Below the pieces are notes generated by a model that saw only the letters and a list, made by a program, of their open reading frames with translations, was not told the DNA's origin and did not search any database. From NCBI GenBank assembly GCA_009192285.1, contig WBVU01000015.1, positions 682,001 through 746,000 of the forward strand: 64,000 nucleotides of DNA, written 5' to 3'. Of this stretch, positions 35,734 through 48,102 are shown one piece after another (the stretch's first letter is position 1; each line of letters starts with the position of its first letter). Source of the stretch: Morchella semilibera. Lineage: Eukaryota; Ascomycota; Pezizomycetes; Pezizales; Morchellaceae. Position numbers and translations under genes: made by a program.

Positions 35734-36906
35734 CTAGTATCGCGACTTGATATCCTCATCGCTTGGACCTGAATCGCTGTCGTACAACGTCTTTGGTGAT
35801 CGCAACTGCTGTGATGATCCGAGTCTTGCCAAGCCTCTAACTATCCTCTCCAGTGTACTAGTCTTCCCACTACCCTCTTCCATATCTGAGTCCTCAATGG
35901 TGTTTCTCCTGAGGAAGCCCGACTTCTTCCTGCTCTTCTTGTTCAACTTGTTGACTGGTACAACGTCTGCATCCACGGAGCTGGCCTCGGAGCGGAAGCT
36001 TCCAATGCTTGTGGGTCTGCCTAGCTCCTCTGCACCTTGAATCATGTCCAATGATAACCTGAGATAAGCATGCACTGACTCGCTGACGGCTGGCCAGCCG
36101 CCGGCGCCTGAACGCACACTTTCCAAGACCTCGGGACCATTCTTCTCAACTCCGGTAATGTATTTCCATAGTGCATGACGTTGGTTAGCAAGGGTAGTAG
36201 CGGGGAGGAATGCGTTGACATCGGGCTCTTCGAATGGGTAAAGTGTGTTGAGGATAGCGATAGAGTTGAACTTGTTGAATGGCTCCAGTGAAAGCTCATG
36301 GATCAATGTCTATGCACATGTTAATATATTGCACCAGATAGTTGTGAATGCATTGTAGGACTTACCCAACGCCTAATTCCTGCGATCGCCCTTGCATAGA
36401 ACTGCTCAATCTTGATTGACTTTGTTCGCAGACCCTGAATCTTCCTGTCGTTCTCGCCTCGTGCCCTTACCGCCTTCTCCAATTCCTTCTTCCTTCGGTT
36501 CTCCAAATCACGGATGTAATCCAGTGCGGTCAATGCCTGATCAAACTCGACATTCTTCAAATCAGAGGCGAAAGTTTTCCGGACAAATGTTGCGAGAAAG
36601 TTGGGTGGGAGGGTGCAAGGCTGTGCTGGGATATTTGAGATGTGTTCCAAAAGGAGCATCTTGAAGTCAGCAGGTGAAGTGTGGGGTGTTGCTGAGTTGA
36701 GTGTGTAAATTGTGCGCAGAGGAAGAGTGAATTCGTAGGTTGATGGGTAAGTGAGAACGTGGTCAAGAACCCTGTAGAATGGCAAGTTAGTTACATGTTT
36801 TGAAGCTCGACGGAAGGACAAAAAGTTACCAGTTCATAGCTAGGCCATCTCTGCTAGGGCTGATAGGACTGGAAGCTGCAGATGATACTGATCCAAAAGA
36901 AGACAT
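35734..36906 (-). CDS. Fungal protein of unknown function with basic helical core
   Basis: Exons 36906-36830, 36771-36366 and 36309-35734 give 352 residues with exact phases. The N-terminus MSSFGSVSSAASSPISPSRD is Ser-rich. A compact conserved-looking part follows: GLAMNWVLDHVLTYPSTYEF, LPLRTIYTLNS, FLATFVRKTFASDL, FDQALTALDYIRDLENRRKK. A charged helix (RKKELEKAVRARGENDRKIQ) that could form a coiled coil leads to FYARAIAGIRRWTLIHEL and ILNTLYPFEEP. The C-terminal third is Ser/Asp-rich and probably disordered (SPKTLYDSDSGPSDEDIKSR), with the shape of a phosphoacceptor region. There are no membrane spans or signal peptide. I believe similar proteins occur across filamentous ascomycetes, from memory of the MNW..LxxVLTYPSTYE motif, but I cannot name a function. 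Confidence 0.82.
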
Positions 36907-39846
36907 TTTGAGTATTTAGGTAGTCTTAAAGACTATGTGTCTAAGAGGCACAATTATATATTATTTAATTGGATGCCAGAGTAAATAAGTGTAGTAGTAG
37001 TTGATGGAAGATGGGTTGTGTTTGTGGGGGGTGGGAGTGGAGGATATATATGTATGGGACGAATGGGTTAAATTATTACTAGTGCGGTGCAGGTGCAGGA
37101 ATAATCAACGTCGAGGATGTGCGGTAGTGACAAAGAGGGCAAGCGACGGATCTAGTTATGGGGAATGGGAGCAGCGAGGGGGAGGACGGAGTTTTTGAAC
37201 GAGTGACTGAAGGAAGGATGGCGAGTAGATCGGACGTCAGTGCGTAGCAAAGCAAATGATCCCCAAACTGGTTGGTTGGGTCGGAGGCGGGGCTAGGCTA
37301 ACTTGGAGGGAGGGAGTTCAATAGTTTGCGAAGGGGCCAAAAGAAGGAAGGGCACTCTGAGACGAAACAACACCACCAGCGAAATACTCAAAGACAGAAA
37401 AACGAGAGGAGAGGATTCAGAAAATCAGGAGTAGGGGGACGAGAATAAAAATAAGAAAGAGAAAAAAGAGAGGAGGTCAAAACAATAAGTAAAGTATTTT
37501 GCCCTTATTAACTGCAGGCGACATTGATGCATTATTACTAGAGAGTACCGTACATCTGCACTACTTCTGCAACTAAAGTACATGTACCTACTCTACATAA
37601 ACCGCCCGAACACCTTTTTTTTCCCACCCACGGCAGACGTGATACCCCCCCAGTCCAACCCAACTCAAGTACAAACGGCTGTTGGAAATTTCTTTCTTTT
37701 CTTTTGTGATAGAAAATCTGACTAAAGACCGAGCCTTGCTGGTCTCGATTGACCCAGAGTGTGGGATGTGCGTCTGTTGCTGATCCACTTCACAAGCATC
37801 GTGTTAATACTACATTCTAGCCTCAAGCAACAGTTCTATGCAGTCCAGAGTTCTAATTACCCACAAAAAATTCCTCTCTACTTCTTTCCTCCTACTGTAG
37901 TTCTACATTTAGAGGGAGCCAATCTGCACAGTCCCAGAAAGACGGCACAAGTTGGCTACAGGGTACCCCCCCCCCTTCTCCAACCCCCATGCAAAACGCG
38001 GTCGAGAGAAACAAACGCTTGCAGTAGTGTATACCCCCCCCCCCACCCCTCTCAATGTCCCTGACCTCCTGTCCCGAATACCTGACTACCACACGGGGCC
38101 GGGCGGGCGAGGGAGGGAAGGAGACTGGTTTCTGAGCGGGACATTCGGCAGTCTTACACCACCACAGCTCTACTAAAGTGACCCTCTCGCTCCTTCATGT
38201 ACCGACGATGATGGGGGCTGCCCTCACACAGTCACGCAGTCACGGACCCCCCAACCCGGATAGCGACAGGTAGGTAGTCCGTCGTCTCAGAGTGGGTCCC
38301 CATCTACGTGTGTATCTATCCATAGGTTGGTCTCGCGAAGAGACATCGCAGCTCGGTACCGCCAGTTGGAGCTGCTGCTGCTAGCTGCTGCTGCGTTGCG
38401 TACATGTAGTAATCTGGGTAGGTGTATGTAAAACTACATGTAGCAGTAGGAGTAGGTACTCTAGAGTGTACCTACATAGGTGCCCCCTACTTTACATGCT
38501 CATTCGTACCTACATCCAGGTTATCGAAATCCGGTTAACCTACATACATATATATTCTAGAGTAGGTAGAGCACATAAATTTAAGCGATGCCGCTCTACA
38601 TCATGTAGGATTTTGCCCACATACAACGTTCCTCACGTCTGCACTGCTGACTGACTGACTAGTTTGGGAAGTCAGGGGAGGGGGCTTTATGTTATCGTCA
38701 TGTATGTAGGTAGAGTACATAATTGAGTACAAACGGGGGTTGCCTGCAGTGCTGCGACCGCCCGTACATGTAGGTACTGCTAGTACAATACTTGATTTCT
38801 CTGCCTACCATACGTCGTCGTTTACGACGGAGATTCTCGTTATGGTCACCGAAGCTGAAAAAAGCTTGGTGCACGGTCCAGCTGCGGGAGAATTTTTTTC
38901 CCTCCGAGTTCTCAATCTGGAAGGCTAGTACATAAATGGGAGGAGATGCTTCATGATAGTCTTCGGGAAAGCTTTTCCCGGCAGACCTTTCCCCAACAAC
39001 CCTTGTCCCGGGATAAACAACAGGGTCAGGTATTGCTAGTCGCCACTTGGCGGGCTTTTAGTTTTCTCAGATTTCAACGTTAACTCGTTTACGATTCACT
39101 TTCGCTTTGGCCCTTGGGGAGGTGGTGGATGGACCCTTACAATGGTCAACCGTGGCACTGACTGCGTTTCCATCACCGATGACATTCTCGTGGCAAATCA
39201 GTTTGATGGAGGCGAAGGCGACGTTTTGCATACGTGGGCTTGCGGAGAGAAAAAAAAATATTGTGGGGGAGGGGGTGTAGAATACATGTAGTGTTTCTGT
39301 GGAGTTCGTTGAGACCAGTACCTACATGTAGCTCTGCAATAGGACTATCTGGGGGATCATTGGAGGGGGGGACGTCTTACATGTATTTAGTGGAGATATC
39401 TCGCTTGCTAGCTCCATGGGTTGATACATGCTCTGGGGGGCTCTCCTACATTTATCTCTAGTACATGAGCGATGCACTCTACATGTATGTACATACATTT
39501 ATGTAAATACATGATGAGTACATGCGTGTACATGTAGTAGTGAAACTTTAAATGAATCACAAGCGAGTGAGTGGACATGAGTGGATTGAAGCAATGATGT
39601 CGGCGTTCAATAGCTGACTACGCAGAGAGTCCTTTCTCACCCACAAGACATGCTTTTTGATGGCAAATAGTTGGACCCTTTTATCAATTTCATTACCACT
39701 TCGTCATACCTCATTGTGAATCACCTATAATTTCCCGCATAAAATACCCGGATTCTATAGGTTTTCTGGAAACCGTCTCACTCCTCAGTGCTGCAGCCAA
39801 GAACCCTCGACATATTCCCAGAATTAATTCCTGCCAGCACTCCGAG
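36907..39846. other. Intergenic 2.9 kb with dense TACATGTA palindromes
   Basis: No gene is supported. Two divergently transcribed genes flank it, so it holds both promoters. TACATGTA occurs near 37580, 38401, 38434, 38765, 39285, 39324, 39379, 39480 and 39528, the densest group in the window. C runs lie at 37968-37975 and 38033-38043. A purine-rich tract lies at 37440-37475. TAGGTA/TACCTA motifs recur throughout. Confidence 0.55.
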
Positions 39847-41949
39847 ATGCCGACTCTTAGGCTCTACCACACAGGTGAAACAGATAATCGCATAAGTGGG
39901 ATAGCGGCTCAAAGGGTAAAATTTGTGGTTATTGATGATGATTTAAGTGTTTCACTCTCGTCTAGAAATCTTGCCAAAGGGTACGGAAGCTCAGAAAGAT
40001 ATAACCGCTATAGGATTCAACAGCATCAATCACCACAGCAGGACAAAAGTTTGGGTCGAGCAAGTCCTTTTGGCAATTTTAGCAGAACCGATCCAGAGCA
40101 AAATGTTTCTCATGGGAATAATTCAACCGTTGGCCAAACCAAAGGTTGTGTGGAGAATCTCTTACCGAACAAAACCAAGCTTTTTGAAAACTTGCATTCT
40201 TACTACGATCCTACCCAAGTCTCGAGGATCACCAAGGTTTCTTGCTGGGGCCAAAGTCCCCTCACAACCCATAGACCTAAAATAGCTCTATTGTTCGAAT
40301 TGGAAGATACACTAGTAACAGGCAAGTTTGACTGGAAAGACACGCCAAAGGCTAGCGTCTTTATGTGCACCAGCAATGGGAGAATAACGAAGCTAGCCTA
40401 TGGTGATACTCACGTATCAGGTCTTGAGTTTGTATCTCTGGGGAAACCAGTAGAAGTAAAATCTTCTAGCGATAAATCTTCGTTTCTCTCTTTAATTCCA
40501 GGAAACGACAGAGCAGAAGAAATACTCGACACACTTATGGATAAAAAAACACTGAGTGTCCATCGGGCTCGATGGGGGCTCCCCTCCTCCGTCGTACTTC
40601 CATCATCAGAGAGCGGCTCTGCGGATGAGAATGATGAGGTTAATTTTGTCTGTATGAAAATCAAACCCTCCAAGAAAGTTACATGGAACGATGATTTGTT
40701 GTACCCAGTCAACTCGGATGCTAGGTATCTATCTCTCTCGATAATTTGTTCTAGATTTTCAGCTTGGTTAATTAAACATCTATACAGTGGACCCGCTACG
40801 AAATCATCGATGAAGCTAGTTGCTCAAGTTGGGGACCTATGTCATGCTCCGAGGGAGTTAGAGACTGGACAGAACAACATCTCCTCATCGATGCTTCCTT
40901 ACAACGAGCCTTCACATCACGACAACATTCATCAACTACCAACACCACAGTTTCTCCCAACAGTAACTGCGGAAATGGCTTCAAAATTCCAAAACAGCGC
41001 GGAAAAAACCGCAAAGACAGGACCTCAGGCTGCAGAATCAGCAGCTCCCGATCAGGATCTAGCAATATCAATGACTTTTCCTAAGCGTCGTCCAGAGGAA
41101 TACATCAGAAACACAAGGTCGGAGCTCTCTAAGTTAGACGTTGCTGGGACAAAGTATTTAAACCCAGTCCCCGAAAATTCTCGCCTTGGTTTGGATCAAC
41201 CCGCTGGTAATGAATTCAGAGGATACTGCAAATGTGCTTCAAGGAATCATTGCACCCCACAGGCCTATAACTCATTCCCTCCTTTGAAGGTACCAGCAAA
41301 TACCATTCAGGCAGATAATCAAAAACAACACTCGAAAAGCCTTGGTAAAGATACTTGCAATTGTGGAAAAACCCGTGAGTTTGGTAGTGGCGCTGCTGGA
41401 CTAGTGCAGGTAGATTCTAGTGCGGCCTCCGATTCTGTATATGCAAAGATGACCGATCAGGTCATCAACCATGAATCTGTTAACATCAACGACGAGTTGA
41501 AGGTGTTGGGTTCAAAACCGCATGCTGGCACCGACTCTTACAAGTTCAACTTCGACGCTACTGCATCAAGTACCTGTGCTGTGGAGTCCCCTTTAGACTC
41601 TATGGATAGTGCCTTTGGCGCTAGCCTCCAAATTGGTGGTACTAAAAAGACCATTATATCGCCCACAGATGATTCTAACCCATGGATTCCCCCTCCGGAT
41701 GAGATCTGCCGCAGCGACGATCCGGTTTTCGATGGCTGCAAAATCTACCGTGGCTTCCACCCAGAACATCCGGACGAGTCCGAGACACCTCTCGCTGCCT
41801 ACCAGAAGAAAGTTGGTGGAGTCAAAAACTGGTACAAGTGGCCACCTGTCCAGGTCTCTCAGGAGTACCTTCCAGACGAATGGAAAGGGCTGGACTGGAG
41901 CGGTAATGGAAGAGAGGGGGAGTTTGTTCCCGGTGGCATTTCATGGTAG
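39847..41949 (+). CDS. Single-exon 700-residue orphan protein
   Basis: An uninterrupted 2.1 kb frame starts at an ATG in CCGAGATGCCGACT and ends with TAG at 41947. Its lower GC content and Ser/Asn/Lys-rich make-up differ from the GC-rich housekeeping genes. The first 120 residues are Ser/Arg/Gln-rich. A more ordered part follows (HRPKIALLFELEDTLVTGKF, KASVFMCTSNGRITKLAYGD, RRARWGLPSSVV-like segment near 40560). Two small Cys clusters (YCKCASRNHC and DTCNCGKTREF) might bind metal or form disulphides. The best-conserved-looking part is the C-terminus: NPWIPPPDEICRSDDPVFDG, YRGFHPEHPDESETPLAAYQ, VKNWYKWPPVQVSQEYLPDE and EFVPGGISW. There is no signal peptide or membrane segment. No family is recognised. 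Length without stops argues that it is a real gene, perhaps lineage-specific. Confidence 0.72.
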   Translation: MPTLRLYHTGETDNRISGIAAQRVKFVVIDDDLSVSLSSRNLAKGYGSSERYNRYRIQQHQSPQQDKSLGRASPFGNFSRTDPEQNVSHGNNSTVGQTKGCVENLLPNKTKLFENLHSYYDPTQVSRITKVSCWGQSPLTTHRPKIALLFELEDTLVTGKFDWKDTPKASVFMCTSNGRITKLAYGDTHVSGLEFVSLGKPVEVKSSSDKSSFLSLIPGNDRAEEILDTLMDKKTLSVHRARWGLPSSVVLPSSESGSADENDEVNFVCMKIKPSKKVTWNDDLLYPVNSDARYLSLSIICSRFSAWLIKHLYSGPATKSSMKLVAQVGDLCHAPRELETGQNNISSSMLPYNEPSHHDNIHQLPTPQFLPTVTAEMASKFQNSAEKTAKTGPQAAESAAPDQDLAISMTFPKRRPEEYIRNTRSELSKLDVAGTKYLNPVPENSRLGLDQPAGNEFRGYCKCASRNHCTPQAYNSFPPLKVPANTIQADNQKQHSKSLGKDTCNCGKTREFGSGAAGLVQVDSSAASDSVYAKMTDQVINHESVNINDELKVLGSKPHAGTDSYKFNFDATASSTCAVESPLDSMDSAFGASLQIGGTKKTIISPTDDSNPWIPPPDEICRSDDPVFDGCKIYRGFHPEHPDESETPLAAYQKKVGGVKNWYKWPPVQVSQEYLPDEWKGLDWSGNGREGEFVPGGISW

Positions 41950-43293
41950 ATTTTGCATCTACAACTGCCCACAGAAAACCTCATACCCGCTCCCATATAT
42001 TTCATTGTTAAAATTTCTGTTCTCAGGTCTATACTTTAAAAAACGGAGTTGTCAGGATTCTGAGGTTTCGGGTATCAGGGCGTTTGGTTTGCTTTTCATC
42101 TTTCACAAACAATTGCATAGCTGTTGATTTCGACATAGTGGGTCAGGTTCAACACAATGGGGGTTTGTTTGTTTGGCGTATTGGCTGGTAGGGGTTTTTT
42201 CTTCTTCTTCTTTTTCTAGCTGATGGAACCTACAGTGGGTGTATACTGCGTTTTTACCCGGGACTGACAAAGATATGTACTTGTCATTCCTATTTTTTTC
42301 TCTTCTCATACTGTGGGAGAGGTCATTTTTAGTTACTTTGTTGCATGATTGGTGTTGTGGTAGGTCTATCTCATGAATTCTCACTCGAGCGTTAATAATG
42401 ATAGATTTACGGATTTCTAGCTATTCTGATTTTCGCATGGGCCTTCAGATTTTAGCTAGGTTAAGAAAGTTTTCGGAGCAGGTTAATGCGGAGAGTAGTC
42501 TGTGCAGAGTCTATGCGAACCTAGTCAGCGGTGGAGAAGAGCGGGGGGTAGATTGCATTCACCTGGCAAGCAATTTAAACAGTAGATAAATACTGTTAGA
42601 CACGCCGTTTATCTTGTTCAGCTGCGTCGGCAGGCCGAGATGAAGAGTCAAGGATTCATGGAGTAAATGATCAACAGTAAAGCAAGGACGGTTTCTCCAA
42701 CAGTAACGGCTCGCTTCAAGTCGCTTAACTGGATATATTTGAAATAGAATCTACCGCAAAGGCCTTTTGTTTAGCCGAAGTAGTGGAAAATACATGTAGA
42801 TGGGTAAGACAACCATTTGTTGCAAGGGGGGGGAGGTTATATGTGCATTCCCGGTGCGTACATATAGCTTTCATACCGGGCCAACTCTCGGTCGCTGCAC
42901 TGCACAAATTTTTTTAACATCGGTACCTGGCATATGTATGCAAATATATTGTGCACTATTAGATATATGTAGGTACGAGCCCTGAGCATTTTTAACTCAT
43001 ATTAGTCTTAGCTACCGTGTGTTCCTCCTGGGTATCCCCTTGGGTTTCTAAAATGAAAAGGTCACGCATCTACCCCCCTGTTTTTCAACAAACGGGCCCA
43101 TAACAGCTTTTCATATCAACTTACATAGGCTACAAATCACATGGCTATTCGTATGTAATCCTGTACTTAATAGTGTAGTAGTTAGTTACAGTAAACTATC
43201 TCAATTTTACATCCATGTTTACCCCATGTCAGTGTCTTTAAAAAAAAAAAAGGAATTGACGGCTTCATATTCCACCTCTCCAGCTCCTCCAAT
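41950..43293. other. Intergenic region between convergent orphan gene and SKI3
   Basis: No gene is seen. T-rich stretches after 42180 probably hold the 3' end of the plus-strand gene. A TACATGTA lies near 42790, a G8 run at 42825-42832 and an A12 run at 43240-43251. The SKI3 3' flank occupies the right end. Confidence 0.55.
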
Positions 43294-46200
43294 TCAAGCA
43301 GCAGCGGTGGCAGCATTAGCAGATTTAATGTCAGCCGCCATCCCCTTCCATCCATCTGCCTTCCAGGGTGCCACCATGATAGCCTTCTGGTCGCAGCTCA
43401 GTATTCCGATCTGACTAAACGAGTGGCACAGTTCTTCTGCATCAACCTTTCCCTGGACTGCGACCTTGAGGGCCATATCTGCCGCATGCTGGGAGGGTTC
43501 GGGGGAGGCAGTCAACAGCTTGCTCCATGCTGAGGACGAAAACGGGCGCAGGAAGACCGAGGTTCCAGCGATACTAATGCTCTGGTCGGGTTTCTGTGCA
43601 GTTTGTGGCGTCAGTGGCTGGTTTCGGAGTTATATATATATATACTCTCGGAATTGAAAGGATGAGTGGACAAGGGGGGCGAGAATTAAAAGGAAAGAAC
43701 TCAGGAAATATCGGAGGAAAGGAGGGTTAGACGGACCATGAGTTGACCGATAAGGCTTAAAAGCTTATCTACTTTCTCCCGAGAGGCCTTGTCAATTTTT
43801 TCATCTCCACAAACCGCTTGTAGATCATCCATAACCGCATCCACCACATCCTCGTTATTATCCAAGACCCCAATGGCCCCCAACAATAATGTAGACTGCA
43901 GGTGGTCCGGATGTTTTTCAATACATGCAAACAATTGTTCTCGCGCTACGTCCTGCTCCTCTTCTCCTCCTTTGGCCCACAGTACTTGCGAAAGTAAACA
44001 GACCACATCTGGATTTTCATTACTTTCAGTTAGTGCCGCCTTGAACATCTCTAGACTGTCATCCATGGCGCCCAGATAGTAGTGCGCCAGCCCTGCCGTA
44101 AGATGTGCCGACAAACGGCAGATTTTTAGTGCCTCTGTGTCGCCAGATAGGTCAAGTGCTAGACTGGCATTCTCTACCGCTGCTTCGAATTCTTTGAGCC
44201 CCAGCCTCATGCGGGCAAGATCGGCCTTGGCTTGCGCGTATCTTATTAGATCCTCTTCGGATTCTGTTTCCTCATATCGTTGCTCCACAGCATTGCAGAC
44301 AACCTCAAGTTTCTCAGCCGCTGGAGTAAACTCTTGAACCCGTTCGTTGAAGAGTGCATTAAGCCTCAACGAAACAGGCTCAGAAGAGATCTGCTCCTGT
44401 AATTTTTGCAGAGCAAATATAGGTCCAAGAAGCGATGAGAATGCCACAGAAGAGTCTAGCTTTGTAATGCTATCAAAGGTCGCTGTCGAAAATTGCCGTT
44501 TAACCGCGGTCTGGTTAGATACCCAATTGTTAGCATTAGGCCAAGTCATAACCCATCACTCGACCTACCGAAGAACCCTCCGAAATCTCAAAGGCATGGC
44601 CATAAAGCTCCAATGCCTCTTGTGTTTCCCCAAACATCTGCGCAATGATTGCTTGTCCCGCCCAAGCTAGTGCATACTCAGGATCTGCGCTTTGAGCCTT
44701 TGAGAAGGCCTGGTTCGCAATTTCCAAATCACCCATCAGAATATACAGCGCGCCCAGGTTGACCCAGACTCGTGCATTCTTTTCGTTAATATAGAGTGCT
44801 CGTACGAGCGCATGTTGGGCTACTTTGGCATTGAGCTCACCTGTTGCAACCCCGAGCGCGTTCCAGAACTCGTGATTGCCAGGCTCGAGCTTGATAGTAC
44901 GCTTGAAGCAGCGGATGGCAGCGTGCCGATATTTCATCGGCTGTGCAGGGTGAGAGGCATAGGTACGGTATTCGGCACACCCAAGGTTAAACCACGCGAC
45001 GGAATGTGCGTGCCGATCGTCGGCGGAAGCGTAGATTGCCCGTTTATAGGCTAGGATGCCCATGTGCAGGCAGATTGTCAGACCGTCCATTTGATCCGCT
45101 TCTTCCAGAGAAGTCGAGCCAACGCCGTCAACGTCGGCGATAATGTCAAACTCGGACATCTCGATATCCTCAGTTAGGATACTAGAGACTAGCTCTTTGG
45201 GGAATTTATCCGTCAAGCTCTGCACCCATGAGAAAATAAAGCAACAGTCTCCAACTGTTTTCCAAAGATTGAAAGCATCTGGCCGCTGCTTCACAATTGT
45301 CTCGGCAACTTGTAAAGATTCTACTGCTGCATCAACGGCTCTTCCAAAGTATCCCTTCTCTACATAATGCCATGCACTAGCAAGTAGCGTCTCACTCAAG
45401 GCTACAAGGACCCCATATTCTCCAGGTTGTAGTTCAAGAACAGCTCTGTATCCCGCACAAGCGGTTTCGTACTCGCTAAGCTCGCGGTTTACATTTGCGA
45501 GCATGTATTTCGGGAACCAACTTGACGAGTCGATCTTTTCAGCTTGCAAAAATACCTTTGTAGCAGCAACCCATTTACCAGATGAAGCATATGCTTCGCC
45601 AAGGCCAACCCAGGAGTTATAATCATTTGGTGAAATTCTTAAGGCGGCTTGGAAAGATTGAATGGCAAGTGGGTAGTTTTGCGCGTTCTGTTCATGAAGT
45701 AGCACTCGTCAATACCCTATCACACAAAAAATCACTCGTTGTAGGTGAGACATACCAACTCAACCACACCTATTGCACTATGTGGCCAACTCATACCCTT
45801 CCCCGGTATCGATCTCTTCTGGTCAGCCTCTGCAACTCTCCTCGCAATGATTTCAACCAACTCCCATTCTTTGCTATCGGCGAAACTCCTTGCGAGGCGT
45901 TCAGCAGCTTCTATTTCGCCAGCTGATAGCTCGAATGCCTTTTGGAAACACTTATTAGCCCTGGCGGTGTCGTTGGCGATATCTTCATAGTATACACCCA
46001 GTGAAGTATAGGCTGGTGCGAAATTTTGATTATTGTGTAATGCAGAGATGAAGAATGAATATGGGCCATTCTTCCTATCGGCTCTCATCTCCTCTGTTCC
46101 GACCGATTAGCCACGTCGCCAGAAGTTGTAAACAAGAATACGCTTACCATGGCCATTCCACACCGCCATCCCAATCCTCCAGGTTATCTGCGCCTTTAAA

Positions 46201-48102
46201 TCCCTACTTCTAGGGTCAATCCCGCCAACCAAAGCTGCGCATCTCTCCAACTCCTCTTTCCCTTCCTCATGCTTTCCCATCAATACATCGCACCACGCTG
46301 CCTCCGCTCTGATCTTGACATTCTCTGGATCTAACGCAAAAGCCCTTCTCAACAGGTCCCCAGCCTTCTCATACTTTTGCTGTTCCTCCAAAATAAGACC
46401 CAGGCCCACAAGAGCCGCACTATAGGTTGCTTTCCTTGTGAGAACATCTTCAAAGGCCTCACGGGCTTCAGAATGGTATTTAGGTGATTGATAGTGAATC
46501 TGTGCAGTTGCTAGAATTACGGTGATCGCATCATTGTTCTTGGAAAGGGGGAGATTGACGCGCGCGGATTCTGCGGCAAGAAGTTTATGTGCATTGCGGG
46601 AGACGTTGATGGCCTGTTCGTACTCGTCGAGGGGGAGATAGTACTCGGCCGTGATTCGATGGCAAAGGATTGAGTTGGGGGATTTCTCAAGTCCTTCCTG
46701 CGAAAGAATAAGTTAGAATCTGGTAGACAATATGAAGAAATCTCCATGTTTTTACAATCATAGCATCTATCAATTCATCCGGGGTGTCTTCCTCTGCTGC
46801 AGACTCTTTTTTGGTAGGGTTGCCGTCTTCACCGACTTCTACAGGTATTGGAAAGGGTGATAGTTCGGATCTTAGGTATGCACCGAGTGCCTTTGAAAGG
46901 CCAGATTCTGGAAAGAATTGGATATATTCGCGCAGGATATTTACATCATGCTCGCCTGAACCCAGTATTAACACAACCTTAATTACCCAAAGTAAAATAG
47001 AAGAAAGAAAAAAAAAAGGGGGGGGGGGGGATGCTATTAGAGCACTTACCTATACTCTCACAATCTCTCCACTCAATTACAATCTGCCATGCGAGCTCGA
47101 ATGGATATTTCAATATAACTAGACCCTCCGCCCACTTATAAACTTTAGCCCTTTCTTCATCTTTCTTCTCCTTCTCTAAAACCAGCAATTTATTATATCC
47201 ATGCTGAAGTAGCTTCGTATCAATCGTCCTCCTCAACTCCTCATCGTCTGACCAATTAAGGATCTCGTGGTATAGTTTTTCTAGCGGGGAAGCCCCCAAG
47301 ACTTCTCTCTTGACCTCTATTGCAACCTGGCCTGGCTTAACACCAAGACGAGAACGCCGTGAAGCAATCTCTTTGTTTATTTTTTCCTTTTCTTCGGCTT
47401 CGATTATTTCTATAAGCTTTTGTAGAGTGAGCGAAGGGTGGGGGATGCGCCCTTCGAGGAAATCAAAGATGGGGGATTCTGGGAGTAGAAGGTGGAGCGC
47501 GCGTTTGTACTATTCCTGCTTAGCTTTATTATACATAACTCACCAAAAGTAGGTGTGAACAAACCTGCTCTTTACTACCATTCTCTTTCACAAACGGCGT
47601 GATCTTATCCACAACCGTCTGGCACCTCGTTCGATCATCCCTATCCTCACCTCAATTAGCCCCCAACATCCAGATTGACAACCAAACACCACTTACAAGT
47701 CCCTGAATATCACGGCCAGCTTCACCGCTGCTTCCATGTACTCATCCACCTTCTTCTGAGCCTCAAGCACATTGACGATCCCACTCCACGCATTCGGATT
47801 ATCGCTCTTCCTATCCTTCTTCTCAGCTTCGGCTGCGATCGCATTCCTATAGCAAACCGCCGCCTCTTCGAACCGCCCCTGCCGGAAAAGTGCCAGCCCA
47901 AGAAATGTATTCCTACATGAGCCTCCCTCGCAAATCAGTCTCGCCCTCTAAACCGTTTTTTATATATCCAAGTGCGCGCGCCATACACATTGTAATTCAC
48001 CGGGTCGAACTGTAGCACACTGCGACATTTCTCCTCGGCACCCTTCCAGTCCTCGGCTTTGAGGGCAGCGGGAATCGCTTTGATTATAGCTTTTGATGCC
48101 AT
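43294..48102 (-). CDS. SKI3: Superkiller protein Ski3 (TPR scaffold of the Ski complex; TTC37)
   Basis: Ten exons (48102-47987, 47912-47697, 47640-47565, 47509-47050, 46955-46756, 46697-46148, 46093-45756, 45687-44569, 44510-43737, 43593-43294) give 1382 residues with all phases closing, close to yeast Ski3 (1432). Tetratricopeptide repeats run almost end to end, for example DWKGAEEKCRSVLQFDPVNY, FLGLALFRQGRFEEAAVCY, GDLLRRAFALDPENVKIRAE, TSLGVYYEDIANDTARANKC, WVGLGEAYASSGKWVAATKV and RVWVNLGALYILMGDLEIAN. The N-terminal EKYR/Ski3 order MASKAIIKAIPAAL..LKAEDW is family-typical. Ski3 holds Ski2 helicase and Ski8 together and feeds mRNA to the cytoplasmic exosome for 3'-5' decay and non-stop decay. 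The last intron (143 nt) is longer than the others and uses GTCCGT, so the final exon join is the least certain. Confidence 0.95.
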
